Assembly: GCA_009760885.1 (NCBI GenBank)
Contig: CM019712.1
Coordinates: 27,077,816 to 27,141,815 of the forward strand
Direction: 5' to 3'
Length of the DNA: 64,000 nt
Source of the DNA: Achatina immaculata
Lineage: Eukaryota > Mollusca > Gastropoda > Stylommatophora > Achatinidae
Shown: positions 53,090-64,000 of the stretch, piece by piece
Layout: the number at the start of each line of letters is the position of its first letter
Numbering within the stretch: position 1 is the first letter of the stretch
Notes under the pieces: model-generated
Told to the model about the DNA's origin: nothing
Databases searched by the model: none
What the model saw: only the letters and a program-made list of their open reading frames with translations
Position numbers and translations under genes: made by a program

Positions 53090-53705
53090 AAGTAGATTTC
53101 TGATATAGTATCGGAGACAGCCCATAAGTGAATTTCTGATACAGCATCAGAGACAGCCCAAAAGTGAATGGCTGATATAATATGGGAGACAGACCAGATG
53201 TGAATGATTGATATAATATCAGAGGATGAACAGAAGTGAATGTCTGATATAGTTTCAGAAATCACCGAGAAGTGAATGTCCGATATAGTATACTAGACAG
53301 CACAAACGTGAATATAGTATCAGAGATAGCCCAGAAGTGAGTGACTGATATAGTATCAGAGATAGCTCAGACGTGAGTGTCTGATATAGTATTAGAGAGA
53401 ACACAGAACTGAATATCTGAAACAGTATAAGCTACATTCGAGAAGTGAATGTCTGATATATTATAGAGACACAACAGAAGTGAATGTCTGGTATAGTATC
53501 AGAGACAATCCAGAAGTGAATGTATGGTATATTATTAGAGGAGACCCAGAAGTGAGTGTCTCATATAGTATCAGAGACGGATCTGAAGTGAATGTGTGGT
53601 ATAGTATCAGAGACAACCGAGAAGTGAATGTATGGTATAGTTTCATAGTCAACCCAGAGATGAATATCTCGTATAGTAACAGAGACATCCGATAAGTGAA
53701 TGTCT
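53090..53705 (+). repeat. 36-40-bp degenerate minisatellite
   Basis: Units around agaagtgaatgtctgatata + gtatcagagacagccc, with drift to 'tatggtatag' forms on the right. Confidence 0.88.
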
Positions 53706-53834
53706 AGTAATATATAATGTAGAACAATGTAACTGAATATTTTTTTTTCGTTTTACAAAATCCAAACATCTCAGCAAACTTTTATTTTAACATGTTGGAA
53801 CATTAAATAAAAACGCGTTTCAGACACTGATATT

Positions 53835-54345
53835 TTTCTAAGAAGGTGATGCACCGTGACAAAGGAGTCAGTTTGTGCATAACTCTTGAGATAATGCACC
53901 TTCACACCCGAGTCTGGTTGTACACCATTCTTCAGATGGTGAACCGTCACACCCGAGTCGGGTTGTACACCATTCTTCAGATGGTGAACCGTCACACCTA
54001 GTCTATCTTTACATAATTCTTGAGATGGTGAACCGTCACACCCGAGTCTGGTTGTACATCATTCTTGAGATGGTGCACCATGACACGGGAGTGTAGCTGT
54101 ATATCATTCTTGTGATTGTGCACCGTGACACGGGAGTGTAGCTGTACATCATTCTTGAGATGGTGCACCATGACACGGGATTGTAGCTGTACATCATTCT
54201 TGAGATGGTGCACCATGACACGGGAGTTTAGCTGTACATCATTCTTGAGATGGTGCACCATGACACGGGAGTTTAGCTGTACATCATTCTTGAGATGGTG
54301 CACCATGACACGGGAGTGTAGCTGTACATCATTCTTGATTGTTGG
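53835..54345 (+). repeat. 45-bp minisatellite, right array (about 11 copies)
   Basis: Same unit as 50614-50798. Left units are diverged ('accgtcacacccgagtctgg'), right units are uniform. The array ends in 'attcttgattgttggcctt'. The 15-residue repeats on the minus strand (132-residue frame) are array products. Confidence 0.93.
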
Positions 54346-54601
54346 CCTTCCAATTACATAATACAAGAGTGAGTATGAAAAAATCATGGCTACCACTTTT
54401 ACGTATCTTTATCCCTGTAGATTTTTTATTATTCCGAATAGTAGAGAGAAATACTTCATTTATTACCAGCACAGCTTTTCCATAGTGCCACATACTTGTA
54501 TGTTTCTTTTTCTAACTTCTGCTGTAAATTTCCATGAAGGATACTCGTCACTGGATTTTGTTTTTAATTTAAACTTCTGCCCGGTTTTTTTTTCTGCACA
54601 G

Positions 54602-54683
54602 TCTGATACTGGTGTAGTCCTGCAGACAGCTGTGCTTTTGTCCATGATTACAAGTTTTAAGGATGCTGCATCACTACACGACG
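54602..54683 (+). other. Candidate 82-nt exon, unidentified
   Basis: A strong acceptor (ccggtttttttttctgcacag) precedes 82 nt that are open only in phase 0: 'SDTGVVLQTAVLLSMITSFK' then 'DAASLHD'. They end at a modest donor (GACG|gtcagt), leaving phase 1. The donor sequence is also the first unit of the following minisatellite. No domain recognised. It could equally be chance. Confidence 0.25.
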
Positions 54684-55170
54684 GTCAGTTTTATGTGCTG
54701 TCATAAAATTAGTTTTACCGTAATCTGGTCATTTATATGTCCTCACATAAAAATAGTTTTATCGTAATCTGGTCAGTTCTATATGCTGACATAAAATTAA
54801 TTTTACCGTAATCTGGTCAATTCTATGTAATGACATACAATTAGTTTTACCATGCTCAGTTCTATGTTCTGACAGAAACTTAGTTTTACCATGCTCTGCT
54901 CAGTTCTATGTTCTGACAGAAACTTAGTTTTACCATGCTCTGCTCAGTTCTATGTTCTGACAGAAACTTAGTTTTACCATGCTCTGCTCAGTTCTATGTT
55001 CTGACAGAAACTTAGTTTTACCATGCTCTGCTCAGTTCTATGTTCTGACAGAAACTTAGTTTTACCATGCTCTGCTCAGTTCTATGTTCTGACAGAAACT
55101 TAGTTTTACCATGCTCTGCTCAGTTCTATGTTCTGACAGAAACTTAGTTTTACCATGCTCTGCTCAGTTC
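54683..55170 (+). repeat. 44-bp minisatellite (about 11 copies)
   Basis: Units like ttctatgttctgacagaaac + ttagttttaccatgctctgc + tcag. The right six or seven units are nearly identical, the left ones diverged ('accgtaatctggtca'). Confidence 0.93.
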
Positions 55171-55460
55171 TATGTGCTCATGTGAACTTAGTATTATCCT
55201 AGTCTTATTCTAACTGACATTGTATTGTCCGAGCCTTGTAACTCTCCAACAAAGAAAACGGTTTTGAATTAGGCAGATGTCATCGTTTCTGAGAGGGCAG
55301 ATTTGCCCTGAGGTATCTTGCTATAAAGCTGATTCTAGCAATGTTAGATGAGGATGATAGATAGCAATACTGGAGGTAAAGTTGTATGGCAACATACAGC
55401 TCCTTTTATCATCATAAGGAACACATCAAGCAAGAATTCCGACTCTCTGTACTCCTGAGA
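55171..55460. other. No gene seen
   Basis: Unique AT-rich sequence between the minisatellite and the SINE. Confidence 0.55.
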
Positions 55461-55690
55461 AGTGCCGCGGTGGTGTAGTGCTTAGTATACTCAGCTACCT
55501 ATCAGAAGGTCCCTGATTCGATTTCCCACTCGGAGAAGAATTATTTCGAACAGATTGTCACCGGGGTCTGCCTAGCCTTTAAAAATGGGTCCCTATGGCT
55601 TACCTCGGAAAACAAAGACAACGTGGACAGGTGTTGGTATGCCTACTTCAAATTCTGTAGTGAGCTGGAAATGTGAAGACTCTTCACACT
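55461..55690 (+). mobile_element. tRNA-derived SINE, plus strand
   Basis: Starts gtgccgcggtggtgtagtgc + ttagtatactc (A box), with B box tgattcgatttccc. It then has 'aaaaatgggtccctatggct', the core shared in outline with the other SINEs here. I did not find a clear target duplication. Confidence 0.75.
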
Positions 55691-55903
55691 CTTACTACAT
55701 ACAAATATTACAGGACATACACGGATACTCTTCACGCCCTAATGATCATGTATCACATTGGTAAGTGACAAACAGAGATATGTAACCTATAGTCTTCACA
55801 TATGTTAAATGAGAAACAACGAAGTTATAGTCTAGGAAACGTAACAGGCGAAGAACTTTAGAAAAATTGTATATGGTAATAGAATCTGGCATGTGACACT
55901 GAG

Positions 55904-56465
55904 AAATGAATTCTCAATAATACTTAAGAACCGCTTCAGTGTCCTACAAGACGAAGCAGAAATGTCCATATTAGAGTTCAATAAAACACTACAGGAAACA
56001 GCAAAAGAGGTGCTGGGATATCGGAAAAGGAGAAAAGAGGAATGGATAAGTGAGACCACATGGGAAAAGATAGAGCAAAGAAAAGAAATCAAGAAAAAAT
56101 TACTGAACACCAAATCACAACGGCTTAAAGAACGAGTTTTAAGTAATTATGCACAAAAAGACAAAGAAGTGAAGGAATCATGCCGTCAAGATAAACGTCA
56201 GTATTATGACAACTTAGCAGAGAAAGCAGCATATACAAATGACATGAAAACCATATATAAAATCACAAAGCAGATGACAGGTAACTTCAATACAAGATGT
56301 GAAAGTGCAGTAAGAACACAAAATGGACAACTGGTCAGTGGAGAAAGAGAAAAAATTGAAAGATGGAGGGAACACTTTAACACCCTACTAAACAGAACAC
56401 AAGCAGCACAAGCAATAGATATACCTGAAGCAAAAGCAGAACTAAACATCAATACAGGACAATAA
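55904..56465 (+). pseudogene. LINE ORF2 fragment: linker before reverse transcriptase
   Basis: Reads 'RNEFSIILKNRFSVLQDEAE', a Lys/Glu-rich helix stretch with 'RKRRKEEWISETTWEKIEQR', then 'QMTGNFNTRCESAVRTQNGQ' and 'KIERWREHFNTLLNRTQAAQ'. The frame ends at 56465 and continues in another frame from about 56462. The apparent start codon at 55893 lies in the duplicated target, so it is not the element's own start. Confidence 0.85.
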
Positions 56466-57240
56466 CAATAAATGAAGTAAAAGAGGCGATAAAGATGCTA
56501 AAATCAGACAGGGCACCAGGTGAAGATGAAGTGACTGCTGAGATGTTGAAAGCAGAAGAAACAGAAACACCAAAACAACTTTGCCGGATATTACAACAAA
56601 TTTGGGATTTAGAAAAAGCCCCAGAGGAGTGGAAAACTGGTCTTATAGTAAAACTACCAAAGAAGGGTGATCTCAGAGATTGCGGGAACTGGAGAGGCAT
56701 TACCCTACTGCCACTCACTAGTAAAGTATTTTGCAGAATAATCATCAACAGAATTGTACCAATACTTGAGGAAAAACTTCGGAAAGAGCAGGCAGGATTT
56801 AGGAAAGGAATATCATGCATAGACCATATATTTGTACTTAGACAAATATTAGAACAGGCAAATGAGTGGCATAGCACAACATATGCATTATTCATAGATT
56901 TTGAGAAAGCCTTTGACAGTGTCAACAGAGATGCACTGTGGAAAATCCTAAGATGGCATGGCCTCCCCCATAAAATAGTTAATGTAATCAAAGCCCTATA
57001 CGAGGGTTTTCAGTGCAAAGTTATCTGTGGAGAACATACCTCCAGCAGCTTTAGGGTACAAACAGGAGTGAAACAGGGATTTGTACTATCACCAACATTA
57101 TTTATCTTGGCAGTAGACTGGTTAATGAAGGAGGCAACATCAGACAAACGCAGAGGATTACAATGGACCCTTAACACAGTGCTGGAGGACCTTGACTTTG
57201 CGGACGACATTTGTCTATTATCAAGCAGTCACAAAGATAT
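56462..57240 (+). pseudogene. LINE reverse transcriptase, main part
   Basis: Carries 'DRAPGEDEVTAEMLK', 'GLIVKLPKKGDLRDCGNWRG', 'EQAGFRKGISCIDHIFVLRQ', 'YALFIDFEKAFDSVNRDALW' (motif A Asp), 'TGVKQGFVLSPTLF' (motif B) and 'LDFADDICLLSSSH' (motif C, both Asp). All catalytic residues are present. A frameshift at about 57240 separates it from the C-terminal part. The Phe in 'KQGFVLSP' replaces the more usual Cys. Confidence 0.88.
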
Positions 57241-57965
57241 GCAAGAAAATAAACAAGTTAACCCAGAATGCAAACAACATAGGACTAAAGATCAACGTAG
57301 GAAAGACAAAATTAATGAAGCAAAATGTGAACAACAGAAATGTACTCAGAGTAGATAACAAGTTAGTGGAGGAGGTCAACGAATTTGTATACCTTGGCAG
57401 CAGAGTAGTAGAAAATGGAGACAGCACAGAGGACGTCAACAGCAGACTTACTAGAGCAAACCAGGCTTTTGCAATGCTACAGAATATATGGAAATCAAAT
57501 AAACTAAGCATAAATATGAAAATCAGGATATTTAAGAGTAATGTTCTAAGTGTACTACTCTATGGTAGTGAATGCTGGAAAATCACCAAAACCATAGAAA
57601 ACAAGTTGAATTCTTTCCAGACTAAATGTTTACGTAGAAAAAAAATATTTTGGCCAAACACCATAAGAAATAACATCTTATTGGCAGAAATGCAGATGAA
57701 ACCACTGACAACAATTATTGAGGAAAGACGCTGGCGATGGTTGGGACATGTGCTCCGAATGACTGACAACTCACTACCAAAAATAGCACTAAGATGGACA
57801 CCACAGGGGAGCAGAAGTAAGGGTAGACCAAAAGAGACATGGAGAAGAACAACAGAAAGGATGTTGAGCAATAGAGGGCTCACCTGGGCAAGAGCAGAAA
57901 AAAAGGCGAAAGACAGGCATTTGTGGAAAACCCTTGCGGAAGCCCCATGTGCCCTGGGCACTTAA
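57239..57965 (+). pseudogene. LINE ORF2 C-terminal part
   Basis: Continues with 'NNIGLKINVGKTKLM' (motif D), 'NEFVYLGSRVVENGDSTEDV', 'LLYGSECWKITKTIENKLNS', then 'EERRWRWLGHVLRMTDNSLP', 'GSRSKGRPKETWRRTTERML' and 'DRHLWKTLAEAPCALGT' at the stop. The 257-residue frame starting at 57192 begins with a few out-of-frame residues. Confidence 0.87.
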
Positions 57966-58154
57966 GGTTCAGAGAGAGAGTCTTCACATATGTTAAATGA
58001 GAAACAACGAAGTTATAGTCTAGGAAACGTAACAGGCGAAGAACTTTAGAAAAATTGTATATGGTAATAGAATCTGGCATGTGACACTGAGTCCATCTTA
58101 CTCTATTGAAGTGAGTCAAGGACTCAATCAGAAGAAATCCATCTTACTTGACAT

Positions 58155-58362
58155 TTTCTTGTCCCTTGAAGAATTATGCTTCCATAACATCTCTCCTGTA
58201 GGCATTTCGGTTGTAAGCAATATGCCCTGCTGCTGATGCGTCTATTCGCAGATTACCCACGATGTCATACAGCCATCTTCGCTTTGGTATTCCTCTCTTT
58301 CTATTTTTTCAAATTATGCACACTTCCAAGACTGTCTTCTCTAAATTCTCGTGACGTTTAAT
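58155..58362 (-). pseudogene. LINE 3' fragment (TGAA/GACT family), minus strand
   Basis: About 200 nt matching the family's last exon-like part on the minus strand ('attaaacgtcacgagaattt', 'gatgcgtc' region), diverged. It ends where the next fragment starts. Confidence 0.75.
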
Positions 58363-58604
58363 AAGTTATCATTCACTGGACATTCCATGTGAAGAGTAGG
58401 GCTTGAAAACATCGCGACAGCAGGGAAGATAAATGGAAAGAGATTCAGGGGAGGGACCAAATGATACTTGGACAATCTAACGGGATAGCACAATAAAAAG
58501 TTTCCAAGTGAGCTGATGGAACAATCCAAACATGTGACGAAACATGACAGCCAACGCCCACTGATACGGCACGTATTGATGATGATGATGATGATGATGA
58601 TGAT
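58363..58604 (+). pseudogene. RTE-like LINE 3' fragment with GAT tail
   Basis: Decayed copy of the 42.65-42.89 kb region: 'FTGHSM', 'LENIATAGKINGK', 'YLDNLTG' words with stops, then gatgatgatgatg. Joined head to head with the minus-strand fragment on its left. Confidence 0.8.
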
Positions 58605-58747
58605 AGTGGTGTACATTCAGCCGTGGAAAAAAAAAAATTAGACAAAATCCTGGCGGTCATTTCATCTAATATTATGAGTCATTATGACCTTTAAAGTGCT
58701 TCTTTTATTTTTCGTTTAAAATAGTGTGACCGACTACATTTATTCTC

Positions 58748-58935
58748 TATTCTTACATCTTACATCTTTCCCGTTCCGTCAAACGTCACATAGAGCTCGC
58801 ATGGTAGTTCGCCAAGTTTTCCTGTCTTCGGCGAGATATTCAACCTCGTCAAGGGATTTTATGGCTATTAATTTAACCTATCTTAACAATGTCCTCTTCA
58901 GAGTTTCACGTGGTCGATCTCTTTTTTGTATTACA
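58748..58935 (-). pseudogene. LINE 3' fragment, ATAAG-tailed family
   Basis: The minus strand equals the 3' end of the family at 61285 ('gacgtttgacggaacgggaa', with a tgtaagatgtaag-like tail). About 190 nt remain. Confidence 0.75.
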
Positions 58936-59138
58936 TATTTTAAAACAAAAGTAAATTCATTCATGAAAAAAGTCACAGTTTTAGCAAACTGGAGCTACGA
59001 GAGTTCAGTGCAGAAAAGTGCTTACATTCTCGTGCTCTGATATCTGTAAAGTAATGTTGGTAGAGTGTTTCACTTCCTTGATTTATGCTATGTGAGATTC
59101 ATTCTTATGAAAATAAATCTTTACTTTACTCTTTACAG

Positions 59139-59186
59139 CTTCACACCAGGAACAGAATATATTTGTTTGATCACTCGCGAATACAT
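59139..59186 (+). other. Candidate 48-nt exon (FN3-like end)
   Basis: The acceptor is ctttactttactctttacag and the donor gtaagtag. 48 nt is divisible by three. Open in phase 2 as 'FTPGTEYICLITREY' (and in phase 0), closed in phase 1. 'TPGTEY' is typical of the fifth to sixth strand of fibronectin type III domains, so this could be the last exon of such a domain. No neighbouring exon was found. Confidence 0.3.
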
Positions 59187-59445
59187 GTAAGTAGTGCTAT
59201 GCTATTACTGTCTAGCTACCTTGTCTCACAGATATACAGCCATTATCATCATGTGCCTACTTAGTGTAAAGGTTGGCGGTAAAGAATCTCCAGCGTCTTC
59301 TATCCCTCCACTTGCTGCTGCACTCAGCCCAGCCGGTATCCTATCCTCTCACGTATGTTGTCTTACAATTTGCATCTCTGACTACCTCTTGCTCTTTTCC
59401 CTTATACCTTTCCTTCTAGTTTTGTCTTTTTTATATACAGTCAGT
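59187..59445. other. No gene seen
   Basis: Unique pyrimidine-rich sequence with a 106-residue open frame without a recognisable domain. Confidence 0.45.
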
Positions 59446-60165
59446 GGGTCAGTCAGTCAGTCAGTCATTTGCATGCCCTTGCAGAACTTTGCCTCCATAA
59501 CAGCTCTTCTGTAGCTCTCGGCTGTAAACAAGACGGCCTGCTGCTGATGCATCCATTTGCAGATTATCAACGATGTCTTGCAGTCATCTTCGCCTTGGTC
59601 TTCCTCTCTTTCTTTTTCCGATTGTGTACCCTTCCAAGACGGTCTTCTCTAGATTATCATGAATTTAATGTGTCAAAAATATTTACGTTTTCTCTGTTTA
59701 ATCCTCTTTAAAGTCAACCTTCTTCAATATTAAGTTATTGTGGTATTGATATATTTGTTCTTTTTTGTGTCCATGATATTTGAAGAACTCTTTTGTAGCA
59801 TTTACATTCAAATGTATTTATGTTTTTCTCAGCTGTTTTGTTTAGTGTGCAGGTTCTACAGGCATATGTTGCGATGGAAAGATGCATGCCATTAAAATTC
59901 TTATTTTTGTAGTTCTGTCTGTTCCTCTCCTCAGCTTCTTTAGTTGTTTTACAATCTGAGGAGCGATAGTCAGTTTCCCTCATTGTATCTCCATTATTAG
60001 TTAGTAGTGATGCAACATATTCAAAACTCTCCACTTCTTCCAATTTTTCCTCATTGATACATATTTCAGCTGCCTTGTCTGTTTTGTCAGTTGTCATCAA
60101 TTTAGTTTTCTTCACATTAAGATAGAGGTTTTGCTCAACATGTGCTTTTCTATACAAATCTTACT
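59446..60165 (-). pseudogene. LINE reverse transcriptase C-terminal half, minus strand
   Basis: The minus strand reads 'EQNLYLNVKKTKLMTTDKTD', 'NEEKLEEVESFEYVASLLTN', 'MHLSIATYACRTCTLNKTAE' and 'KCYKRVLQISWTQKRTNISI', then the usual tail region. The 3' end has gactgactgactg (59446-59467). Extends further 5' than most copies of this family. Confidence 0.85.
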
Positions 60166-60215
60166 AAAAGTTTACATCTTGGCACAGGTTATGGTGACAT
60201 CATGAAGCTTGGTCA

Positions 60216-60497
60216 CTTCCCCAGAAGACAACGAGACTTGTACCTATTTCTACTGCTTGCGACTTCCCCAGAAGACAACAAGACCTGTACCTACTTCTAC
60301 TGCTTGCGACTTCCCCAGAAGACAACGAGACCTGTAACTACTTCTACTGCTTGCGACTTCCCCAGAAGACAACGAGACCTGTAACTACTTCTACTGCTTG
60401 CGATTTCCCCAGAAGACAACGAGACCTGTACCTACTTCTACTGCTTGCGACTTCCCCAGAAGACAACGAGACTTGTAACTACTTCTACTGCTTGCGA
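60216..60497 (+). repeat. 47-bp minisatellite (6 copies)
   Basis: Units gacttccccagaagacaacg + agacctgtaactacttctac + tgcttgc, nearly identical to each other. Confidence 0.95.
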
Positions 60498-61029
60498 CTT
60501 GGGTGAGGTCTAAGATGCCACATTAAGAACGATTGAGGACTAAGTCCAACATTGTCCTTAACAAAGAACTGACATTTATTCCGTCATTCATTAGCGTGTC
60601 ACTGGCGGAACCTTGCCTTCGTAATAGCTCCCTTGAAGACCTCCATGTTGTAGTGAAGATGTCCTGCTGCTGATTCATCCTTTCTCAAATAATCAGCCAT
60701 AATCTTGTTGCCATTTTCGCCTTGGTCTTCCTATCTTACTTTGTCCCCATTATGTCCCTTTAAAGAAGAATTGTTGTTCGTGTGTGCACGGTTTACACAA
60801 GCACGACCTGGTGACAATGTAAACAGACTTTTTTTTTTGACTTTGAGCTTTTCTTTGACCGGACGTTGACCTGGTCCGTGCTTTGCTTCAAGGATTGAAC
60901 CTACTATGCTGGTGCCTGCTGAGCGTCACGAACATGGGGAACTTCCACGACATCCTGAAGTTGTTACCCTTTTTTTCACTTCGTTGCATTGATACGTTGG
61001 GTAACTTCATCTAACCCAGGATCACGGAA
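60498..61029 (-). pseudogene. LINE 3' fragment (60580-60770) in unique sequence
   Basis: 60580-60770 matches the minus strand of the TGAA/GACT LINE 3' end ('cctgctgctgattcatcc', 'cgccttggtcttcctatctt'), strongly diverged. The rest of the stretch shows nothing. Confidence 0.65.
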
Positions 61030-61160
61030 AGAAAGTTAGAATTAGAATTGCAAAAGGATTATTAATCTTCAAGAATCTTGAGAACATATGGCATTCAGAA
61101 GTTATAAGCACAAAAATCAAATTAAGACTATTCAATTCAAATGTAATATCCACCCTCATG
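61030..61160 (+). pseudogene. LINE internal fragment, ATAAG-tailed family
   Basis: Reads 'VRIRIAKGLLIFKNLENIWH' and 'TKIKLRLFNSNVIST', part of the reverse transcriptase thumb region. The same piece occurs at 63812-63935. Confidence 0.75.
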
Positions 61161-61284
61161 TATCCAACCTCAGTGTGGTCGCACTGTCCCACGGGCTATA
61201 TAGAACACTGTGTCTAACTACAGCTACAGAAAAGCACAGACAGGTGTAACCACGTCTAGAGACGAGCATAGACATATGTCTTAT

Positions 61285-61790
61285 CTTATATCTTATATCC
61301 TTCCCTTGCCGTTAAACGTCACATAAGGCTCGCAAAGTAGTTCGCCATTTTTTCCTGTCTTCGGCGAGTCTTTCAACCTCATCAAAGGATTTTATGCCTG
61401 TTAATTTGGCCTCTCTTAACAATGTCCTCTTCAGAGTTTCACGCGGTCTGCCCCTTTTTCTTCGGCCTGTTGTGTTCCACTTGATAGCTTGTTTTGGGAT
61501 TCTCTGATCATTTCTTCTCATCAAGTGACCGACATATGTCCATCTCCTTTTCCTGATCACCCATGAGACAGGTTGTTGTTAGTCATCTGTCTTATCTCTG
61601 CATTGTTCTTGAATTCATTCCACTTGATGGCGAGTATTTTCCTTAGGCATTTGTTTTCAAAAGAGTCTGATTTCTTGTCTGTTTCTTTAGCTGTTTTCCA
61701 GCTTTCGCATGCATAAATGATTGTGGATATTACATTTGAATGAATTGAATAGTCTTAACCTGGTTTGTGTGCTTATAACTTTTGATATAG
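61285..61790 (-). pseudogene. LINE 3' fragment, ATAAG-tailed family, best copy
   Basis: The minus strand reads 'IRKRRWTYVGHLMRRNDQRI', 'KWNTTGRRKRGRPRETLKRT', 'GIKSFDEVERLAEDRKKWRT' and 'TLRALCDV' with a stop, then tail gatataagatataagataag. An 82-residue stretch is intact. Confidence 0.85.
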
Positions 61791-61894
61791 ACAGATATAA
61801 CCACATATAAATAAAAGTATAGACAAAATAAACGAGATATCTTTAAAAAACAACATTTTGAAGAAGCACCACGTGTTTTTTCTATTGCCTAAAG

Positions 61895-61976
61895 CAACCA
61901 GTTATCATCATCACGTGTCGTTTAGCAATATTCAGTGTGCTTCTTATTATCCCGATTGTGGCATCAGTTCAAAACG
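61895..61976 (+). other. Candidate signal-peptide-like exon
   Basis: 82 nt between cttttttctattgcctaaag-like sequence (acceptor) and a good donor (AACG|gtgagtaa). Open in phase 0, leaving in phase 1: 'QPVIIITCRLAIFSVLLIIP' then 'IVASVQN'. This is a hydrophobic core followed by small residues before a likely signal cleavage point. There is no in-frame ATG between the upstream TGA and this stretch, so a start codon would have to lie in another exon, or the exon is broken. Phase 1 exit is compatible with VWA-type modules. Confidence 0.3.
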
Positions 61977-62073
61977 GTGAGTAATAGAAGTATGTGTGTG
62001 TGTGTGTTTTCGTTCCAAATGTTATGTGAAGGGTTATAGTACTCTTATATATTACGTTCTATGCTTCTTGACC

Positions 62074-63099
<1,026 letters not shown>

Positions 63100-63811
63100 C
63101 GTCAGTCAATGGATCGTCTTCATTACACTGCGGACGATTAGTCCATAAGTGTTCCGAGTCAACTTCAATATTTCCACCAGTGTTTGACGACTGGCAATAC
63201 CAGCCCCACAGCCTTTTACGACTGTGTCTGGTCTACTCGTGCCACTCGTACAGCTCTTTAAGGCTTTAATTTTTTGTTTCACAGTGTAAATAACCGTGTA
63301 ACATTTTATTATAAACGTTTCATTTGCGCATGCCCAGTGACCCTTTTCGTCACTTCTAAAACAGTGAGTGTGAAATTCAAAGTTTTGATCGAGAATTTTC
63401 AAATTTTGTAATCTAGATAGGCATACGGACATGCTCTATGACTAGACCACTGTTCTCGAGTGTACCCAAATTAGATCTAGACCTATTAGATGGACTGGAG
63501 AAGTTGTTAGAAGGTTATTTCAGACATGATTTTAGTGAGCATGCCACATATCATCACAAGAAGAAATCGTATAAATCTACAAGTAGATCTAGACTTATTA
63601 GACCTTCTCGAGAAGTAGTTATAAGTTATTTCAGAAATTATTTTAATAAGCATGCACGTATCGTCAAATGACAAGATCATATACATCTACAAGTAGATCT
63701 AGCCATCTAGACTTAGTCGATGAAAAGTAGGACATAATCATGAGCTAAAATTTTATCCTATTTTAATTTTCCTAAAATAAACTATGCATTTATGAATGGA
63801 TGATGACTGAC
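63100..63811. other. No certain gene; short direct repeat
   Basis: The minus strand holds a 108-residue open frame (63106-63432) without a recognised domain. About 63460-63570 and 63580-63700 are diverged direct copies ('gatctagacttattaga', 'gttatttcagaaatgatttt'). Confidence 0.45.
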
Positions 63812-63935
63812 ACCAGAAGGGAAGTTAGAATTAGAATTGCAAAAGGAGCATTAATCTTCAAGAATCTTGAGAAAATATGGCATTCAAAAGTTATACGCAC
63901 AAAAACCACGTTAAGATTATTCAATTCAAATCTAT
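63812..63935 (+). pseudogene. LINE internal fragment, ATAAG-tailed family
   Basis: Reads 'VRIRIAKGALIFKNLEKIWH' and 'LRLFNSN', matching 61030-61160. Right end at about 63935. The rest of the window shows no further feature. Confidence 0.75.
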
Positions 63936-64000
63936 CGGCCCTACCGGGCTTAATACTTCTGTCCACTATAAACCTACAGATTCTCACAGCTATCTATTGT

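Larger units (their letters stand above)
55793..58091 (+). mobile_element. LINE (GA-tailed) with 111-bp target-site duplication
   Basis: The element (55904-57980) lacks its endonuclease, starting in the linker before the reverse transcriptase. It ends 'ggttcagagagagag'. Bases 55793-55903 and 57981-58091 are identical over 111 nt (starting tcttcacatatgttaaatga). That is far longer than the usual target duplication of roughly 5-20 nt. The perfect identity points to a recent insertion, although the element itself has frameshifts. Confidence 0.93.

Noticed and set aside
61030..61790. Second twin-primed LINE
   Set aside because: The plus-strand piece at 61030 and the minus-strand piece at 61285 cover overlapping parts of the element and I see no matching outer flanks, so two separate insertions are more likely.

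Overview
The window reads as intron- and repeat-rich nuclear DNA of an invertebrate animal. I see no bacterial-style genes, operons or ribosome binding sites. The evidence for this is GT-AG split exons of an extracellular von Willebrand factor A (VWA) protein, at least six families of non-LTR retrotransposon (LINE), tRNA-derived SINEs, and very many minisatellites and microsatellites. The LINE and SINE types look lophotrochozoan, perhaps a gastropod mollusc, but that placement is a guess.

Region 1 (1-26.9 kb, plus strand) is the most unusual part. A tandemly duplicated block of about 1-4 kb carries two kinds of 9-nt microexon, type C (CTGCGCCAG and variants) and type T (TAACAACAG and variants). 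Each has a pyrimidine-rich AG acceptor on one side and a GTAAG donor on the other. I count 16 of them between 429 and 24782, mostly alternating C-T-C-T. All are phase 1 in and phase 1 out. Joined together and onto the VWA exon at 26929 they read without a stop as a repeating Ala-Ala-Pro-Val-Thr-Thr linker. The introns between them hold polypurine (GAA) or CAA tracts at a fixed distance before each microexon, LINE pieces, SINEs, and a 39-bp minisatellite that grew out of the SINE.

Region 2 (26.3-32.2 kb) is the VWA domain. Exon 1 carries the DxSxS metal-site motif, exon 2 is present as two tandem copies about 1 kb apart, and exon 3 ends the domain with a cysteine. The start of exon 1 is itself a 49-bp tandem array of acceptor-plus-exon-start units. 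The intron before exon 3 contains an 82-bp array of acceptor/donor pairs. Splice-site duplication therefore recurs at three scales in one gene.

Region 3 (32.2-64 kb) is mostly repeats: a near-complete RTE-like LINE at 40.0-42.9 kb, a LINE with a 111-bp target duplication at 55.8-58.1 kb, a twin-primed copy of the same family at 44.4-44.9 kb, a 73-bp-arm hairpin at 38.8-39.0 kb, a 3.6-kb 54-bp minisatellite at 46.5-50.1 kb, and a 1-kb TTAG array at 62.1-63.1 kb. A few short candidate exons (38656, 54602, 59139, 61895) are given at low confidence. Most long open frames in this window are by-products of tandem repeats whose period is a multiple of three, and I list them as rejected.
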